Assembly (NCBI RefSeq): GCF_013359735.1
Contig: NZ_JABFMX010000004.1
Location: forward strand, 1-64,000
DNA length: 64,000 bases
Direction: 5' to 3'
Origin: Arthrobacter sp. C9C5
GTDB lineage: Bacteria; Actinomycetota; Actinomycetes; Actinomycetales; Micrococcaceae
Each line of letters opens with the position of its first letter. Positions within the stretch are counted from its first letter, which is position 1. The position numbers were made by a program, and so were the translations under genes. Below are positions 36,784-46,076 of this stretch, piece by piece. The notes under the pieces are model-generated. The model was given only the letters and a program-made list of their open reading frames with translations, was not told the origin of the DNA and ran no database searches.

Positions 36784-37286
36784 TGATTGAGGTGGAAATC
36801 GTAGGCGTACGGATTGAACTGCCGTCCAACCAGCCGCTCGTTCTGCTCAAGGAGATGCACGGGGAGCGCCATGTCCCCATCTGGATCGGCACCCCGGAGG
36901 CCAGCGCCATCGCCCTGGCCCAGCAGGGTGTGGTCCCGCCGCGGCCGATGACGCACGACCTGCTCGTGGACGTTGTCGAGGCGCTGGGCCACACGATCGT
37001 CAGCGTCAATATCGTGGCGGTCGAGGACAACATCTTTTACGGCCAGCTCCAGTTCGAAGACGGCACCACCGTCAGCTCGAGGGCCTCGGACGCCCTGGCC
37101 CTGGCCCTGCGGGCCAAATGCCGGATCTGGTGTGCGGACGCCGTGATGGAAGAAGCCGGTGTGCGGATCACCGAGCACGACGACGGCGAGGAGGCCCAGC
37201 CCGGGCCCGCCGTCGACGAAGAGGGGGAGCTGCGCCGCTTCCGCGAGTTCCTGGACGACGTCGAACCCGAGGATTTCGCCGGCTGA
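36783..37286 (+). CDS. DUF151 / bifunctional nuclease family protein (Rv1829-like)
   Basis: 167 aa. The DUF151 core includes PLVLLKEMHGERHVPIWIGT, EASAIALAQQG and SRASDALALALRAKC. Plant members have nuclease activity; bacterial members are largely uncharacterised. The C-terminus is acidic (EEGELRRFREFLDDVEPEDF). It begins in the ftsR stop (TGATG) and is always found between the two MerR genes in actinobacteria, suggesting a shared role. Confidence 0.88.
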   Translation: MIEVEIVGVRIELPSNQPLVLLKEMHGERHVPIWIGTPEASAIALAQQGVVPPRPMTHDLLVDVVEALGHTIVSVNIVAVEDNIFYGQLQFEDGTTVSSRASDALALALRAKCRIWCADAVMEEAGVRITEHDDGEEAQPGPAVDEEGELRRFREFLDDVEPEDFAG

Positions 37287-37351
37287 GACGGCCCTAAGCT
37301 TAAAGTCGAGGTCGAAAGTTTCGACACGCCCCCGCAATACCCCCAACGTCT

Positions 37352-37380
37352 TTGACCTTGGGCCCCGGCAGGCCTAACGT
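37352..37380 (+). promoter_or_regulatory. promoter of the second merR gene
   Basis: TTGACC (37352-37357), 17-bp spacer, TAACGT (37375-37380). The predicted leader is about 160 nt, long for a regulator gene. A palindrome-like GTCGAAAGTTTCGAC lies upstream at 37311-37325. Confidence 0.65.
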
Positions 37381-37515
37381 CGGAGGTACAAGTTCCCATT
37401 GCATACAACAGCCGCGCAAGTCACACTGGACAGTGCAGCCGGAGCCGAAACTACACGGATGATTTTCGTGCCTACTCGGTCCGACGCAGGTCCCGGACAG
37501 CGCGTCGTTGCTGCA

Positions 37516-37531
37516 AGTTCCCGCGGGAACT
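37516..37531. promoter_or_regulatory. 16-bp perfect palindrome in the merR leader
   Basis: AGTTCCCGCGGGAACT is fully self-complementary and ends 5 bp before the AAGGAGG ribosome binding site of the merR gene. The half-site AAGTTCCC also occurs near 37387, close to the predicted transcription start. Either a regulator operator or an RNA hairpin near the start. Confidence 0.6.
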
Positions 37532-37550
37532 CATGACAAGGAGGATCCAC

Positions 37551-38147
37551 GTGAGTCCGAAAGGCGAAGCAGGCGAGCTCAAGCAGGCCTCGACGGCAGG
37601 CGTTGCTGTGCCCGCGAGTGGTGCCCAGGGCCTGCTCTTCACCGAGGATCTTCCCGTCCTGGACGAAGACGCGGGCTACCGCGGCCCCACGGCGTGCAAG
37701 GCGGCCGGGATCACCTACCGCCAGCTGGACTACTGGGCACGCACCGGGCTCGTCGAACCCGCCGTGCGCGGCGCCGCCGGCTCCGGTTCGCAGCGCCTCT
37801 ACGGCTTCCGCGACATCCTCGTCCTCAAAGTCGTAAAGCGGCTCCTCGACACCGGCGTCTCGCTGCAGCAGATCCGCACCGCCGTCGAGCACCTCCGGGA
37901 GCGCGGGGTCGAAGACCTCGCCCAGATCACGCTGATGAGCGACGGCGCGAGCGTCTACGAGTGCACCTCGGCGGACGAAGTCATCGACCTGGTCCAGGGT
38001 GGACAGGGTGTCTTCGGCATCGCCGTCGGCCGGGTCTGGCGCGAAGTGGAAGGAAGCCTCGCGGCCCTGCCGAGCGAGCACGCCTCGGACCAGTCCTTCC
38101 CCGACGATGAACTCAGCAAGCGCCGCGCGGCCCGCAAGATCGGCTAG
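37551..38147 (+). CDS. MerR-family regulator (Rv1830-like)
   Basis: 198 aa from GTG 37551, placed 7 bases after AAGGAGG; an in-frame ATG at 37533 overlaps that site and is less likely. HTH segment ACKAAGITYRQLDYWARTGL and SGSQRLYGFRDILVLKVVKR, then a dimerisation helix. In M. tuberculosis Rv1830 responds to antibiotic stress and growth state. The preceding leader is long and holds a perfect palindrome. A terminator follows directly. Confidence 0.88.
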   Translation: MSPKGEAGELKQASTAGVAVPASGAQGLLFTEDLPVLDEDAGYRGPTACKAAGITYRQLDYWARTGLVEPAVRGAAGSGSQRLYGFRDILVLKVVKRLLDTGVSLQQIRTAVEHLRERGVEDLAQITLMSDGASVYECTSADEVIDLVQGGQGVFGIAVGRVWREVEGSLAALPSEHASDQSFPDDELSKRRAARKIG

Positions 38148-38166
38148 TTCGGCCGGAAGATTTAAC

Positions 38167-38205
38167 TAAGAAGCGCGGGGTCACGTCGTGGCCCCGCGCC
38201 TCTTA
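38167..38205 (+). terminator. hairpin terminator after merR
   Basis: TAAGAAGCGCGGGG (38167-38180) pairs with CCCCGCGCCTCTTA (38192-38205) with one mismatch. It lies between the convergent merR and ParA-like genes. Confidence 0.75.
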
Positions 38206-38250
38206 GTGTCCGGCACCCGGCAGGCCGGGCGTGGAGCCGGGACAGTACAG

Positions 38251-39117
38251 CTAACGCTGGCTGCGGTTGCGGACCATGCCCGCGGCCGCCAGCTCCCCGG
38301 TTGCGCCGGTCCCCATCAGGTTGCCCAGCAGCGTGTCGAACAACGCCGCGGCGTTCTTGGCGGAGTCCCCGGGCCAGTGATGGACCGAGTGGGCCGCGCC
38401 CTGGATCTGCTGCCAGTTCGCCTGCTCCGGGATATGCGGGGTGAGCAGCAGTTCGCCGAACATGGACTGCATCTCGGCCAGACGGAAGCTGTGCTCCGAG
38501 GAGCCGGTCCGCACCCTGTTGGCGACGATGCCTGCGGGGGAGAGGCCGGGCGCGAATTCCTGCCGGAACAGCTGGATGGCGCGCATGGTGCGCTCGGTGC
38601 CCGCAACGGAGAACAGCCCCGGCTCGGCGACCAGGGCGACCTTGTCGCTGGCGGACCAGGCCATCCGGGTCAGGCCGTTCAACGAGGGAGGGCAGTCGAT
38701 CAGCACGAGTTCGTAGTCCCCGGCACCTGCCAGCACGGCGGAGAGCCGGCGCAGGTCGCGGCGACCGAGGTCGGGCCGGTCGTAGATCCCGGTATAGGCC
38801 GAGCCGATGGCGACATCCAGGACGGACCCTGCCGTTCCGCTGGAGGAACCGTGGGAGGAGCCGCCGTTGCTGTGCTCGACCCAGCCGCTGGGGACAACGT
38901 TGTCGGCGAGGCGGGCCCGGCGCGGGGACTTGAGCATCCGGCCGATGTCGAGTTGTTCATCGGGCCGGACGCCGAGGGCCGTGCTGGCATCCGCGTGCGG
39001 GTCAAGGTCGACCACGAGGGTGGGGATGCCGGCTGCGAGTGCGGCCGACGCCAGTCCGGTTGTCACGGATGTCTTGCCGACACCGCCTTTGAGGCTGCTG
39101 ATGCTGACTACTTGCAC
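38251..39117 (-). CDS. ParA/MinD-like ATPase
   Basis: 288 aa from GTG 39117; an in-frame TTG at 39129 adds four residues but lies within the probable promoter. Deviant Walker A ISSLKGGVGKTSVTTGLA, VVDLDPHADASTALG, and Walker B YELVLIDCPPSLNG. A Ser/Gly-rich insert (HSNGGSSHGSSSGTAG) interrupts the region after switch I. No partner gene is adjacent. A minus-strand -10 (TAGGTA, complement of 39130-39135) gives a nearly leaderless message. Role in protein or DNA positioning is only inferred from the family. Confidence 0.87.
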   Translation of the reverse strand: MQVVSISSLKGGVGKTSVTTGLASAALAAGIPTLVVDLDPHADASTALGVRPDEQLDIGRMLKSPRRARLADNVVPSGWVEHSNGGSSHGSSSGTAGSVLDVAIGSAYTGIYDRPDLGRRDLRRLSAVLAGAGDYELVLIDCPPSLNGLTRMAWSASDKVALVAEPGLFSVAGTERTMRAIQLFRQEFAPGLSPAGIVANRVRTGSSEHSFRLAEMQSMFGELLLTPHIPEQANWQQIQGAAHSVHHWPGDSAKNAAALFDTLLGNLMGTGATGELAAAGMVRNRSQR

Positions 39118-39436
39118 TTGAAAAACCAATACCTAACGCCGGTTGCCGAGACTGGGTCATGCCGGCCCGTGCGTTCCTTCGGACCGGGGCGGGCATGCGC
39201 CACCCACCAACTCATCATATGTTGATGCGGCGCCGAAACCTTTCTCATCGGCCTATCTCATCCGGCCCGGCGGGTGCCCGGACCGCGGCGGAGCACCCCG
39301 CGGGACGGCGATCTGCCCAATGCCGCCGAAATGACGCATAATGCTGTGATGGGCGCCACAATGATTTGTGTTTGCGCACACCAGTCTTAGAAACTGTGAC
39401 GACTTACCGAACCACCCGCGATGATGCAGGAGAAGT
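39118..39436. promoter_or_regulatory. divergent intergenic region between the ParA-like gene and pyc
   Basis: About 320 bp with no supported gene. It holds the minus-strand promoter near 39130-39160 and, toward pyc, CTGCCC (39313-39318) with CATAAT (39337-39342) at an 18-bp spacing as a candidate pyc promoter. AGGAGAAGT immediately before 39437 is the pyc ribosome binding site. Confidence 0.4.
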
Positions 39437-42400
39437 ATGTTTTCCAAGATTCTGGTGGCTAACCGCGGCGAAATCGCCATCCGCGCCTTCCGCGCCAGCT
39501 ATGAGCTGGGTGCCAAGACCGTTGCAGTGTTCCCGACCGAGGACCGTAACTCGATCCACCGCCAGAAGGCGGATGAGGCGTATTTGATCGGCGAGGAGGG
39601 TCACCCGGTCCGGGCGTACCTCGATGTCGATGAGGTCGTGCGCGTGGCGAAGGAGGCCGGTGCCGACGCGATCTACCCCGGCTACGGCTTCCTCTCGGAG
39701 AATCCCAACCTGGCGCGCGCCGCGGCTGCCGCCGGCATCACCTTTGTCGGGCCGCCGGCAGAAGTCCTGGAACTGGCCGGCAACAAGGTCGCCGCCCTGG
39801 AGGCCGCCCGCAAGGCCGGCGTCCCGGTGCTCAAGTCGAGCCAACCGTCCAAAGACGTCGAGGAACTCATCGCCGCCGCGGACGAAATCGGCTTCCCCAT
39901 CTTCGCGAAGGCCGTCGCCGGCGGCGGCGGCCGCGGCATGCGCCGGGTGGACACCCGGGAGGCGCTGCCCGAGGCCCTGCAGGCCGCCATGCGCGAAGCC
40001 GACGCGGCCTTCGGTGACCCCACCATGTTCCTGGAACAGGCGGTGCTGCGCCCGCGCCACATCGAAGTGCAGATCCTCGCCGACGCCGAGGGCAACGTCA
40101 TGCACCTCTTCGAACGCGACTGCTCCATCCAGCGCCGCCACCAGAAAGTGATCGAGATTGCCCCCGCGCCGAACCTCGACGAGGGCATCCGGCAGGCGCT
40201 CTACCGGGACGCCGTGAAGTTCGCCAAGGCATTGAACTACGTCAACGCCGGCACCGTGGAGTTCCTCGTCGACACCGTGGGCGAGCGGGCCGGCCAGCAC
40301 GTCTTCATCGAGATGAACCCGCGCATCCAGGTCGAGCACACCGTCACCGAGGAAGTCACCGACGTCGACCTCGTCCAGGCCCAGCTGCGGATCGCCTCGG
40401 GGGAGACCCTCGCCGACCTCGGCCTCTCGCAGGAGACCGTCAAGCTCAACGGCGCCGCGCTGCAGTCCCGCATCACCACCGAGGACCCGGCAAACGGCTT
40501 CCGGCCCGACGTCGGAAAGATCACCGGCTACCGCTCGGCCGGCGGCGCCGGTGTGCGGCTCGACGGCGGCACCGTCTACTCAGGCGCCGAGATCAGCCCG
40601 CACTTCGACTCGATGCTGGTCAAGCTGACCTGCCGCGGCCGCGACTACAAGACCGCCGTCGCCCGCGCCCGGCGCGCCCTGGCCGAGTTCCGGATCCGCG
40701 GTGTCTCCACCAACATTTCCTTCCTGCAAGCCGTCCTCGACGACCCGGACTTCGTCGCCGGTGACGTCGCCACCTCGTTCATCGACGAACGCCCCGAACT
40801 GCTCAAGGCCCGCGTCTCCGCGGACCGCGGCACCAAGCTGCTGACCTGGCTCGCCGAGGTCACCGTCAATAAGCCCAACGGCGAGCTCACGGCGCACACC
40901 GACCCGGCCGACAAGCTGCCCGCCCTGACGGACGCCGACGCCCCTGTGGGGTCCCGGCAGCGGTTGCTCGAACTCGGCCCGGAGGGCTTCGCGAACGCCC
41001 TGCGCGACCAGGACGCCGTCGCCGTCACCGACACCACCTTCCGCGACGCGCACCAGTCCCTGCTGGCCACCCGAGTCCGGACCCGGGACCTCGTGGCGGC
41101 CGGACCGGCAGTATCCAAGCTGCTGCCCGAGCTGCTGTCCGTCGAGGCCTGGGGCGGCGCGACCTACGACGTCGCCCTCCGCTTCCTGGGCGAAGACCCC
41201 TGGGACCGCCTGGCCGCGCTGCGCAAGGCGCTGCCGAACATCTGCCTGCAGATGCTGCTCCGCGGCCGTAACACCGTCGGCTACACTCCGTACCCGGAAG
41301 AGGTGACGGTGGCCTTCGTCAACGAGGCCGCCGCGACCGGCATCGACATCTTCCGCATCTTCGACGCCCTCAACGACGTCAATCAGATGGCCCCCGCCAT
41401 CCGCGCCGTCCGCGACACCGGTACCGCCGTGGCCGAGGTCGCCCTCTGCTACACCGCGGACATGCTCGATCCGGATGAGAAGCTGTACACCCTCGACTAC
41501 TACCTGGACTTGGCCCAGAAGATCGTCGACGCCGGCGCGCACATTCTCGCGATCAAGGACATGGCCGGATTGCTGCGCCCGGCGGCGGCAGCGCGCCTCG
41601 TGACTGCCCTGCGGGAGAAGTTCGACCTCCCGGTCCACCTGCACACCCACGACACCGCGGGCGGCCAGCTGGCCACGCTGCTGGCTGCCGTGGACGCCGG
41701 CGTGGACGCCGTCGACGTCGCCTCGGCCTCGCTCGCCGGCACCACCAGCCAGCCCTCCGCCTCGGCCCTCGTCGCGGCGCTGGCCCACACGCCGCGGGAC
41801 ACCGGCCTGAGCCTGGCCAACGTCTGCGCCCTGGAACCTTACTGGGAGGCCGTGCGCCGCGTCTACGCCCCGTTCGAATCGGGACTGCCGGGCCCCACCG
41901 GCCGGGTCTACCAGCACGAAATCCCCGGCGGCCAGCTCTCCAACCTGCGCCAGCAGGCGATCGCGCTGGGACTGGGCGAACGCTTCGAGGCGATCGAGGA
42001 CATGTACACCGCAGCGGACCGCATCCTGGGCCGGCTCGTGAAGGTCACGCCCTCGTCCAAGGTGGTGGGCGACCTCGCCCTGCACCTGGTCGGCCTCAAC
42101 GCGGACCCGGCGGACTTCAACGAGAACCCGCAGAAGTACGACATCCCGGACTCCGTGATCGGCTTCCTCTCCGGCGAACTGGGGGACCCTCCCGGCGGCT
42201 GGCCCGAGCCGTTCCGGACCAAGGCCCTGCAGGGCCGCAGCGTCAAGGTCCGCGACGTCGAACTCAGCGCCGAGGACAGTGCGGCGCTCAAGGGCGACTC
42301 CAGGACGGTGCAGCAGACCCTCAACCGGCTGCTCTTCGCCGGTCCCACGAAGGACTACCAGAAGAGCGTGGAGGCCTACGGCAACCTTTCCGTCCTGGAC

Positions 42401-42832
42401 ACCCGCGACTACCTCTTCGGCCTGCAGCGCGGTGCCGAGCACGAGATTGAGCTGGAGAAGGGCGTGCGCCTGATCGCCTCGCTCGAGGCCGTCTCCGAGC
42501 CCGACGAGAAGGGCATGCGGACCGTGATGTGCACGCTCAACGGACAGTCCCGGCCCGTGGTGGTCCGTGACCGCTCCGTGGTCAGCAACGTCAAGGCCGC
42601 CGAGCGGGCCGACGCCTCGCAGCCGGGCCAGGTCGCCGCGCCGTTTGCCGGCGCCGTCACCCTGACTGTGAAGGCCGGCGACGCGGTCAAGGCCGGGGAC
42701 ACGGTCGCCACCATCGAGGCCATGAAGATGGAAGCCTCCATCACGACGCCGGTGGCCGGGACCGTGTCGCGGCTCGCCGTCGGCCCCGTCGAGCAGGTCC
42801 AGGGCGGCGACCTGTTGCTGGTCGTGGAGTAG
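39437..42832 (+). CDS. pyc: pyruvate carboxylase
   Basis: 1131 aa single-chain enzyme. Residues 1-450 are biotin carboxylase (ILVANRGEIAIRAFRASYEL, GGGGRGMRRVD, MNPRIQVEHTVTEEVTDVDL); ~520-800 the carboxyltransferase (TDTTFRDAHQSLLATRVRTR, the lysine loop ILAIKDMAGLLRP, HLHTHDT); ~850-1030 the PC allosteric domain; the last ~75 the biotinyl domain with EAMKMEASI. It makes oxaloacetate from pyruvate, bicarbonate and ATP, replenishing the TCA cycle. It stands alone between a divergent ParA-like gene and a terminator. Confidence 0.97.
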   Translation: MFSKILVANRGEIAIRAFRASYELGAKTVAVFPTEDRNSIHRQKADEAYLIGEEGHPVRAYLDVDEVVRVAKEAGADAIYPGYGFLSENPNLARAAAAAGITFVGPPAEVLELAGNKVAALEAARKAGVPVLKSSQPSKDVEELIAAADEIGFPIFAKAVAGGGGRGMRRVDTREALPEALQAAMREADAAFGDPTMFLEQAVLRPRHIEVQILADAEGNVMHLFERDCSIQRRHQKVIEIAPAPNLDEGIRQALYRDAVKFAKALNYVNAGTVEFLVDTVGERAGQHVFIEMNPRIQVEHTVTEEVTDVDLVQAQLRIASGETLADLGLSQETVKLNGAALQSRITTEDPANGFRPDVGKITGYRSAGGAGVRLDGGTVYSGAEISPHFDSMLVKLTCRGRDYKTAVARARRALAEFRIRGVSTNISFLQAVLDDPDFVAGDVATSFIDERPELLKARVSADRGTKLLTWLAEVTVNKPNGELTAHTDPADKLPALTDADAPVGSRQRLLELGPEGFANALRDQDAVAVTDTTFRDAHQSLLATRVRTRDLVAAGPAVSKLLPELLSVEAWGGATYDVALRFLGEDPWDRLAALRKALPNICLQMLLRGRNTVGYTPYPEEVTVAFVNEAAATGIDIFRIFDALNDVNQMAPAIRAVRDTGTAVAEVALCYTADMLDPDEKLYTLDYYLDLAQKIVDAGAHILAIKDMAGLLRPAAAARLVTALREKFDLPVHLHTHDTAGGQLATLLAAVDAGVDAVDVASASLAGTTSQPSASALVAALAHTPRDTGLSLANVCALEPYWEAVRRVYAPFESGLPGPTGRVYQHEIPGGQLSNLRQQAIALGLGERFEAIEDMYTAADRILGRLVKVTPSSKVVGDLALHLVGLNADPADFNENPQKYDIPDSVIGFLSGELGDPPGGWPEPFRTKALQGRSVKVRDVELSAEDSAALKGDSRTVQQTLNRLLFAGPTKDYQKSVEAYGNLSVLDTRDYLFGLQRGAEHEIELEKGVRLIASLEAVSEPDEKGMRTVMCTLNGQSRPVVVRDRSVVSNVKAAERADASQPGQVAAPFAGAVTLTVKAGDAVKAGDTVATIEAMKMEASITTPVAGTVSRLAVGPVEQVQGGDLLLVVE

Positions 42833-42856
42833 CGCGGCCGGACACGGCAGCACAGC

Positions 42857-42896
42857 AGAAAGGGCTCCTCCGGCTACGGCCGGGGGAGCCCTTCTG
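42857..42896. terminator. terminator between pyc and the acyl-CoA ligase
   Basis: AGAAAGGGCTCCTCCGGC (42857-42874) pairs with GCCGGGGGAGCCCTTCT (42879-42895), with flanking A and T bases on both sides, so it could serve both convergent genes. Confidence 0.8.
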
Positions 42897-42934
42897 GGTT
42901 TATGCCAACGCTTTGTGGCTGGTCTTAGGCGTTC

Positions 42935-44755
42935 TTAGGCGTGTGTGGTGCGCTTCGCGGAGTACATCTCCTCGATCACGTTCTCGAAGTCCTTCATCAC
43001 CTGGGCGCGCTTGACCTTCATGGACGGCGTCAGGTGGCCGGAGGCCTCGGTGAAATCGGAGGGCACAATCCGGAACGACTTGATGGCCTCGGCCTGCGAG
43101 ACGGACTGGTTCGCCCGGTTGATCAGCTCCTGGACCGCCGCCGTGACGGCGGGGTTTACGGTCGCCTCGGCAACCGTGGTCGACGCCGGCAGGCCGTGGC
43201 GCTGCAGCCAGCCCGGGAGCGCCTCCTCGTCGAGCGTCACGAGGGCGCCGATGAACGGACGGTTATCGCCCACCACGAGGACCTGCGAGACCAGCGCGTC
43301 GGCACGGATCTGGTCCTCGAGCAGGGCCGGCACGACGTTCTTGCCGCCGGCTGTGACAATGATTTCCTTCTTCCGCCCGGTGATGGTCAGGAAGCCCTGC
43401 CCGTCGAGCTGGCCGATGTCGCCGGTACGGAACCAGCCGTCCACGAATGCTTCGGCCGTGAGATCCTGACGGTTGAAGTAGCCGCGCATGACGCACACGC
43501 CCTTCGCGAGGATCTCGCCGTCGTCCGCGATCCGCACAGCGTTGCCGGGGATCGGGGCGCCGACGGTGCCGATCTTGATCAGGCCGGGCGTGTTGACCGT
43601 GACCGGGGCGGTGGTTTCGGTCAGGCCGTAGCCCTCGAGGATCTGCAGTCCGATGCCCTGGAAGAAGTGGCCGAGCCGTTCGCCGAGCGGGCCGCCACCG
43701 GAAACCGCGTGCGCGACCTGGCCGCCCATGGCGTCGCGGAGCTTGCCGTAGACGAGCTTGTCGAACAGGGTGTGCTTGAGCCGCAGGCCCAGGCCCAGCT
43801 TGCCAGCCTGGCGGGCCCGCGAAAAGGCGATGGCGGTTTCCGCGGCGCGATGGAAGATCGCTCCCTTACCGCCGTCCTCGGCCTTGGTCAGGGCGGAGTT
43901 GTAGACCTTTTCGAAGACCCGGGGGACTGCCAGGATGAACGTCGGCTTGTAGCTTTGCAGGTCCGGCAGCAGGTTCTTGATGTCGGGGGTGTGGGCCACG
44001 GTGACGCCCGCAGCAACCGCCAGTACCGAAATGAAGCGGGCGAAGACGTGCGCGAGCGGGAGGAACATGATGGTGCGGGCCTGCTCGTGCACGATCTGGC
44101 CGAGGGAGGTGGCCAGCACGTTGTCGGAGAGCTCCACGAAGTTGCCGTGGGTCAGCTCGCAGCCCTTGGGCCGGCCGGTGGTGCCGGAGGTGTAGATGAT
44201 CGTGGCAAGGTCCTTGAGCGAGGCCTGGCTGCGGCGGGCTTCGAGTTCCTCGTCGCTGATTCCGGTGCCGGCTGCGCGGACCTCGTCGAGGGCCTCGCCT
44301 TCCAGCTGCCAGACGTGCCTCAGCCCGGTCAGGCCCTCGGAGCTGGCAGCCTGCCGGATGATGTCCTCGTGGTGGGCGGACTCGCCGAAGGCGGCGACGG
44401 CGCCGGAGTCGCCGAGGTTCCAGGCCACCTGCGAGGGGGAGGACGTTTCGTAGATCGGGACCGAGACGGCGCCGGCGAACCAGATCGCGAAGTCGATCAG
44501 GGCCCATTCGTACCGCGTGCGGGACATGATGCCGACCCGGTCGCCGGCCGCCACGCCGCTGGCCATCAGGCCCTTGGCGAGCAGGGAGACATCGGCCAGG
44601 AAATCGGTCGCCCGGACGTCCTGCCACTGGCCTGCGGCGTCGAGCCGTGAGAACAGGGCCGGGTTGGACGCCTTCGCGGCCTGGCGCAGGACCAGGTCCG
44701 TTACGTTCGTCTCCGGTGGGACGGTGACCAGGGGCGGGACACTGATTTCTCGCAC
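42935..44755 (-). CDS. long-chain fatty acid-CoA ligase (FadD15-like)
   Basis: 606 aa from GTG 44755, preceded five bases earlier by AAAGGAG; an upstream ATG at 44776 lacks such a site. ANL-family motifs: TIIYTSGTTGRPKGCELTH (ATP loop), LEGYGLTETTAPVT, WFRTGDIGQLDGQGFL and TAGGKNVVPALLED (hinge). It activates long fatty acids to acyl-CoA at the membrane. The gene order toward the DAHP synthase and kinase resembles the Rv2187 (fadD15) to Rv2173 interval. Confidence 0.92.
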   Translation of the reverse strand: MREISVPPLVTVPPETNVTDLVLRQAAKASNPALFSRLDAAGQWQDVRATDFLADVSLLAKGLMASGVAAGDRVGIMSRTRYEWALIDFAIWFAGAVSVPIYETSSPSQVAWNLGDSGAVAAFGESAHHEDIIRQAASSEGLTGLRHVWQLEGEALDEVRAAGTGISDEELEARRSQASLKDLATIIYTSGTTGRPKGCELTHGNFVELSDNVLATSLGQIVHEQARTIMFLPLAHVFARFISVLAVAAGVTVAHTPDIKNLLPDLQSYKPTFILAVPRVFEKVYNSALTKAEDGGKGAIFHRAAETAIAFSRARQAGKLGLGLRLKHTLFDKLVYGKLRDAMGGQVAHAVSGGGPLGERLGHFFQGIGLQILEGYGLTETTAPVTVNTPGLIKIGTVGAPIPGNAVRIADDGEILAKGVCVMRGYFNRQDLTAEAFVDGWFRTGDIGQLDGQGFLTITGRKKEIIVTAGGKNVVPALLEDQIRADALVSQVLVVGDNRPFIGALVTLDEEALPGWLQRHGLPASTTVAEATVNPAVTAAVQELINRANQSVSQAEAIKSFRIVPSDFTEASGHLTPSMKVKRAQVMKDFENVIEEMYSAKRTTHA

Positions 44756-44928
44756 GATAGCTCCTTTGATATCCATTGGCCCGCAAGGGGGGTACGACTA
44801 ACAGTAGTATGTGGCCCCGGCGGGGTGTGTTCCACTTCACCTACTGGCGAGTAACTTTACGGTCAAGGCCAGCGTTGCGCCACCCGGGAGAGGGCCGGCG
44901 GGCCGGCCGCGCCGGTCGGTGAGGGCCC

Positions 44929-44934
44929 TAGAAT
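44929..44934 (+). promoter_or_regulatory. -10-like TAGAAT, leaderless-type start
   Basis: TAGAAT is followed by 8 bp and the glucokinase ATG at 44943. GGTCGGTG (44914-44921) lies 7 bp before the -10; this resembles a PafBC-type element but the spacing is one base short. Confidence 0.4.
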
Positions 44935-44942
44935 GGGGAACG

Positions 44943-46031
44943 ATGCATACTCCAACACCCGGCCAGAAACCCGGACCGCAGCGCAGGACGGCCGCCTGGC
45001 GGCGCCGGGTGCAGGGCTTTCCCGGCGCCTCCGAGGCCGGCAGTTTCCGTGAACACCTGCGGCTCGGACGCAAGGGCCTCGCGATCGGCGTCGACATCGG
45101 CGGCACAAAGGTGGCGGCCGGCGTGGTGGACGCCGAAGGGCGCATCCTCAGCCAGGCCAAGCGGTCAACGCCGGGCAGCGATCCGCGCGCCGTCGAGCAG
45201 GTGATCGTCGAACTCGTGGAGGAACTGGGCCGGGGCCACCGCATCTGGTCGGTCGGCATCGGCGCGGCCGGGTGGATGGACCTCGACGGCGCCACCGTGC
45301 TGTTCAGTCCGCACCTGGCCTGGCGCAACGAACCGCTGCGCGAGAACCTGCAGCGGCTCCTCCGCCGTCCGGTGCTGCTGACCAACGACGCCGATGCCGC
45401 CGGCTGGGCGGAGTGGCGCTTTGGCGCCGGGAAGGGCGAGAGCCGCCTGGTTTGCATTACCCTGGGCACCGGAATCGGCGGGGCCATGGTGATGGACGGA
45501 CGGCTCGAGCGCGGACGCTTCGGCGTGGCCGGTGAATTCGGCCACCAAATCATCATGCCCGGCGGCCACCGGTGCGAGTGCGGCAACCGCGGCTGCTGGG
45601 AACAGTACGCCTCGGGGAACGCCCTTGGCCGGGAGGCCCGGGAACTCGCCGCAGCCAACTCGCCGGTGGCCCAGGAACTGCTTAAAGCAGTACACGGCCA
45701 CGCCGACCGGATCACCGGCGTGGTCGTCACCGAACTCGCCAAGGCCGGCGATCCCACCGCGCGCGAACTCCTCGAAGACGTGGGCGAATGGCTCGGCCTG
45801 GGACTGGCGAACCTGGCGGCGGCCCTGGACCCGGGCACCTTCGTCATCGGCGGCGGGCTCTGCGACGCCGGCGAACTCCTCGTGGAACCGGCGCGGAAGG
45901 CCTTTGCCCGGAACCTGACCGGCCGCGGCTTCCGCCCGGCTGCCACGATTGAACTGGCGGCGCTGGGCCCCAATGCCGGGCTGATCGGTGCGGCCGACCT
46001 GTCCCGGGTCAGCAGCCGCATGCGCAGCTAG
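44943..46031 (+). CDS. glk: ROK-family glucokinase
   Basis: 362 aa from ATG 44943. The first ~45 residues are a basic extension without a helix-turn-helix, so it is a kinase rather than a ROK repressor. Motifs: GVDIGGTKVAAGVVD (phosphate 1), TLGTGIGGAMVMDG (phosphate 2), EFGHQIIMPGGHRCECGN and RGCWEQYASG (ROK zinc-binding cysteines). It phosphorylates glucose with ATP; sugar preference is inferred. Confidence 0.9.
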   Translation: MHTPTPGQKPGPQRRTAAWRRRVQGFPGASEAGSFREHLRLGRKGLAIGVDIGGTKVAAGVVDAEGRILSQAKRSTPGSDPRAVEQVIVELVEELGRGHRIWSVGIGAAGWMDLDGATVLFSPHLAWRNEPLRENLQRLLRRPVLLTNDADAAGWAEWRFGAGKGESRLVCITLGTGIGGAMVMDGRLERGRFGVAGEFGHQIIMPGGHRCECGNRGCWEQYASGNALGREARELAAANSPVAQELLKAVHGHADRITGVVVTELAKAGDPTARELLEDVGEWLGLGLANLAAALDPGTFVIGGGLCDAGELLVEPARKAFARNLTGRGFRPAATIELAALGPNAGLIGAADLSRVSSRMRS

Positions 46032-46076
46032 CCGGCCCGCAGCCGGCTCTGCAGCTGCCGGCCAAACAGCATCCGG

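Noticed and set aside
38251..39117. ParA-like gene as part of a plasmid or chromosome parABS locus
   Set aside because: No parB gene or TGTTTCACGTGAAACA-like parS site is seen nearby.
40580..42853. 757-codon minus-strand open frame opposite pyruvate carboxylase
   Set aside because: It is an antisense artefact of high-GC codon use; the plus strand encodes a full, motif-complete pyruvate carboxylase and the minus product has no recognisable family.
44914..44934. PafBC-type promoter before glucokinase
   Set aside because: GGTCGGTG and TAGAAT are separated by 7 bp instead of 8 and the leading TT is missing; a chance match in GC-rich DNA is likely.
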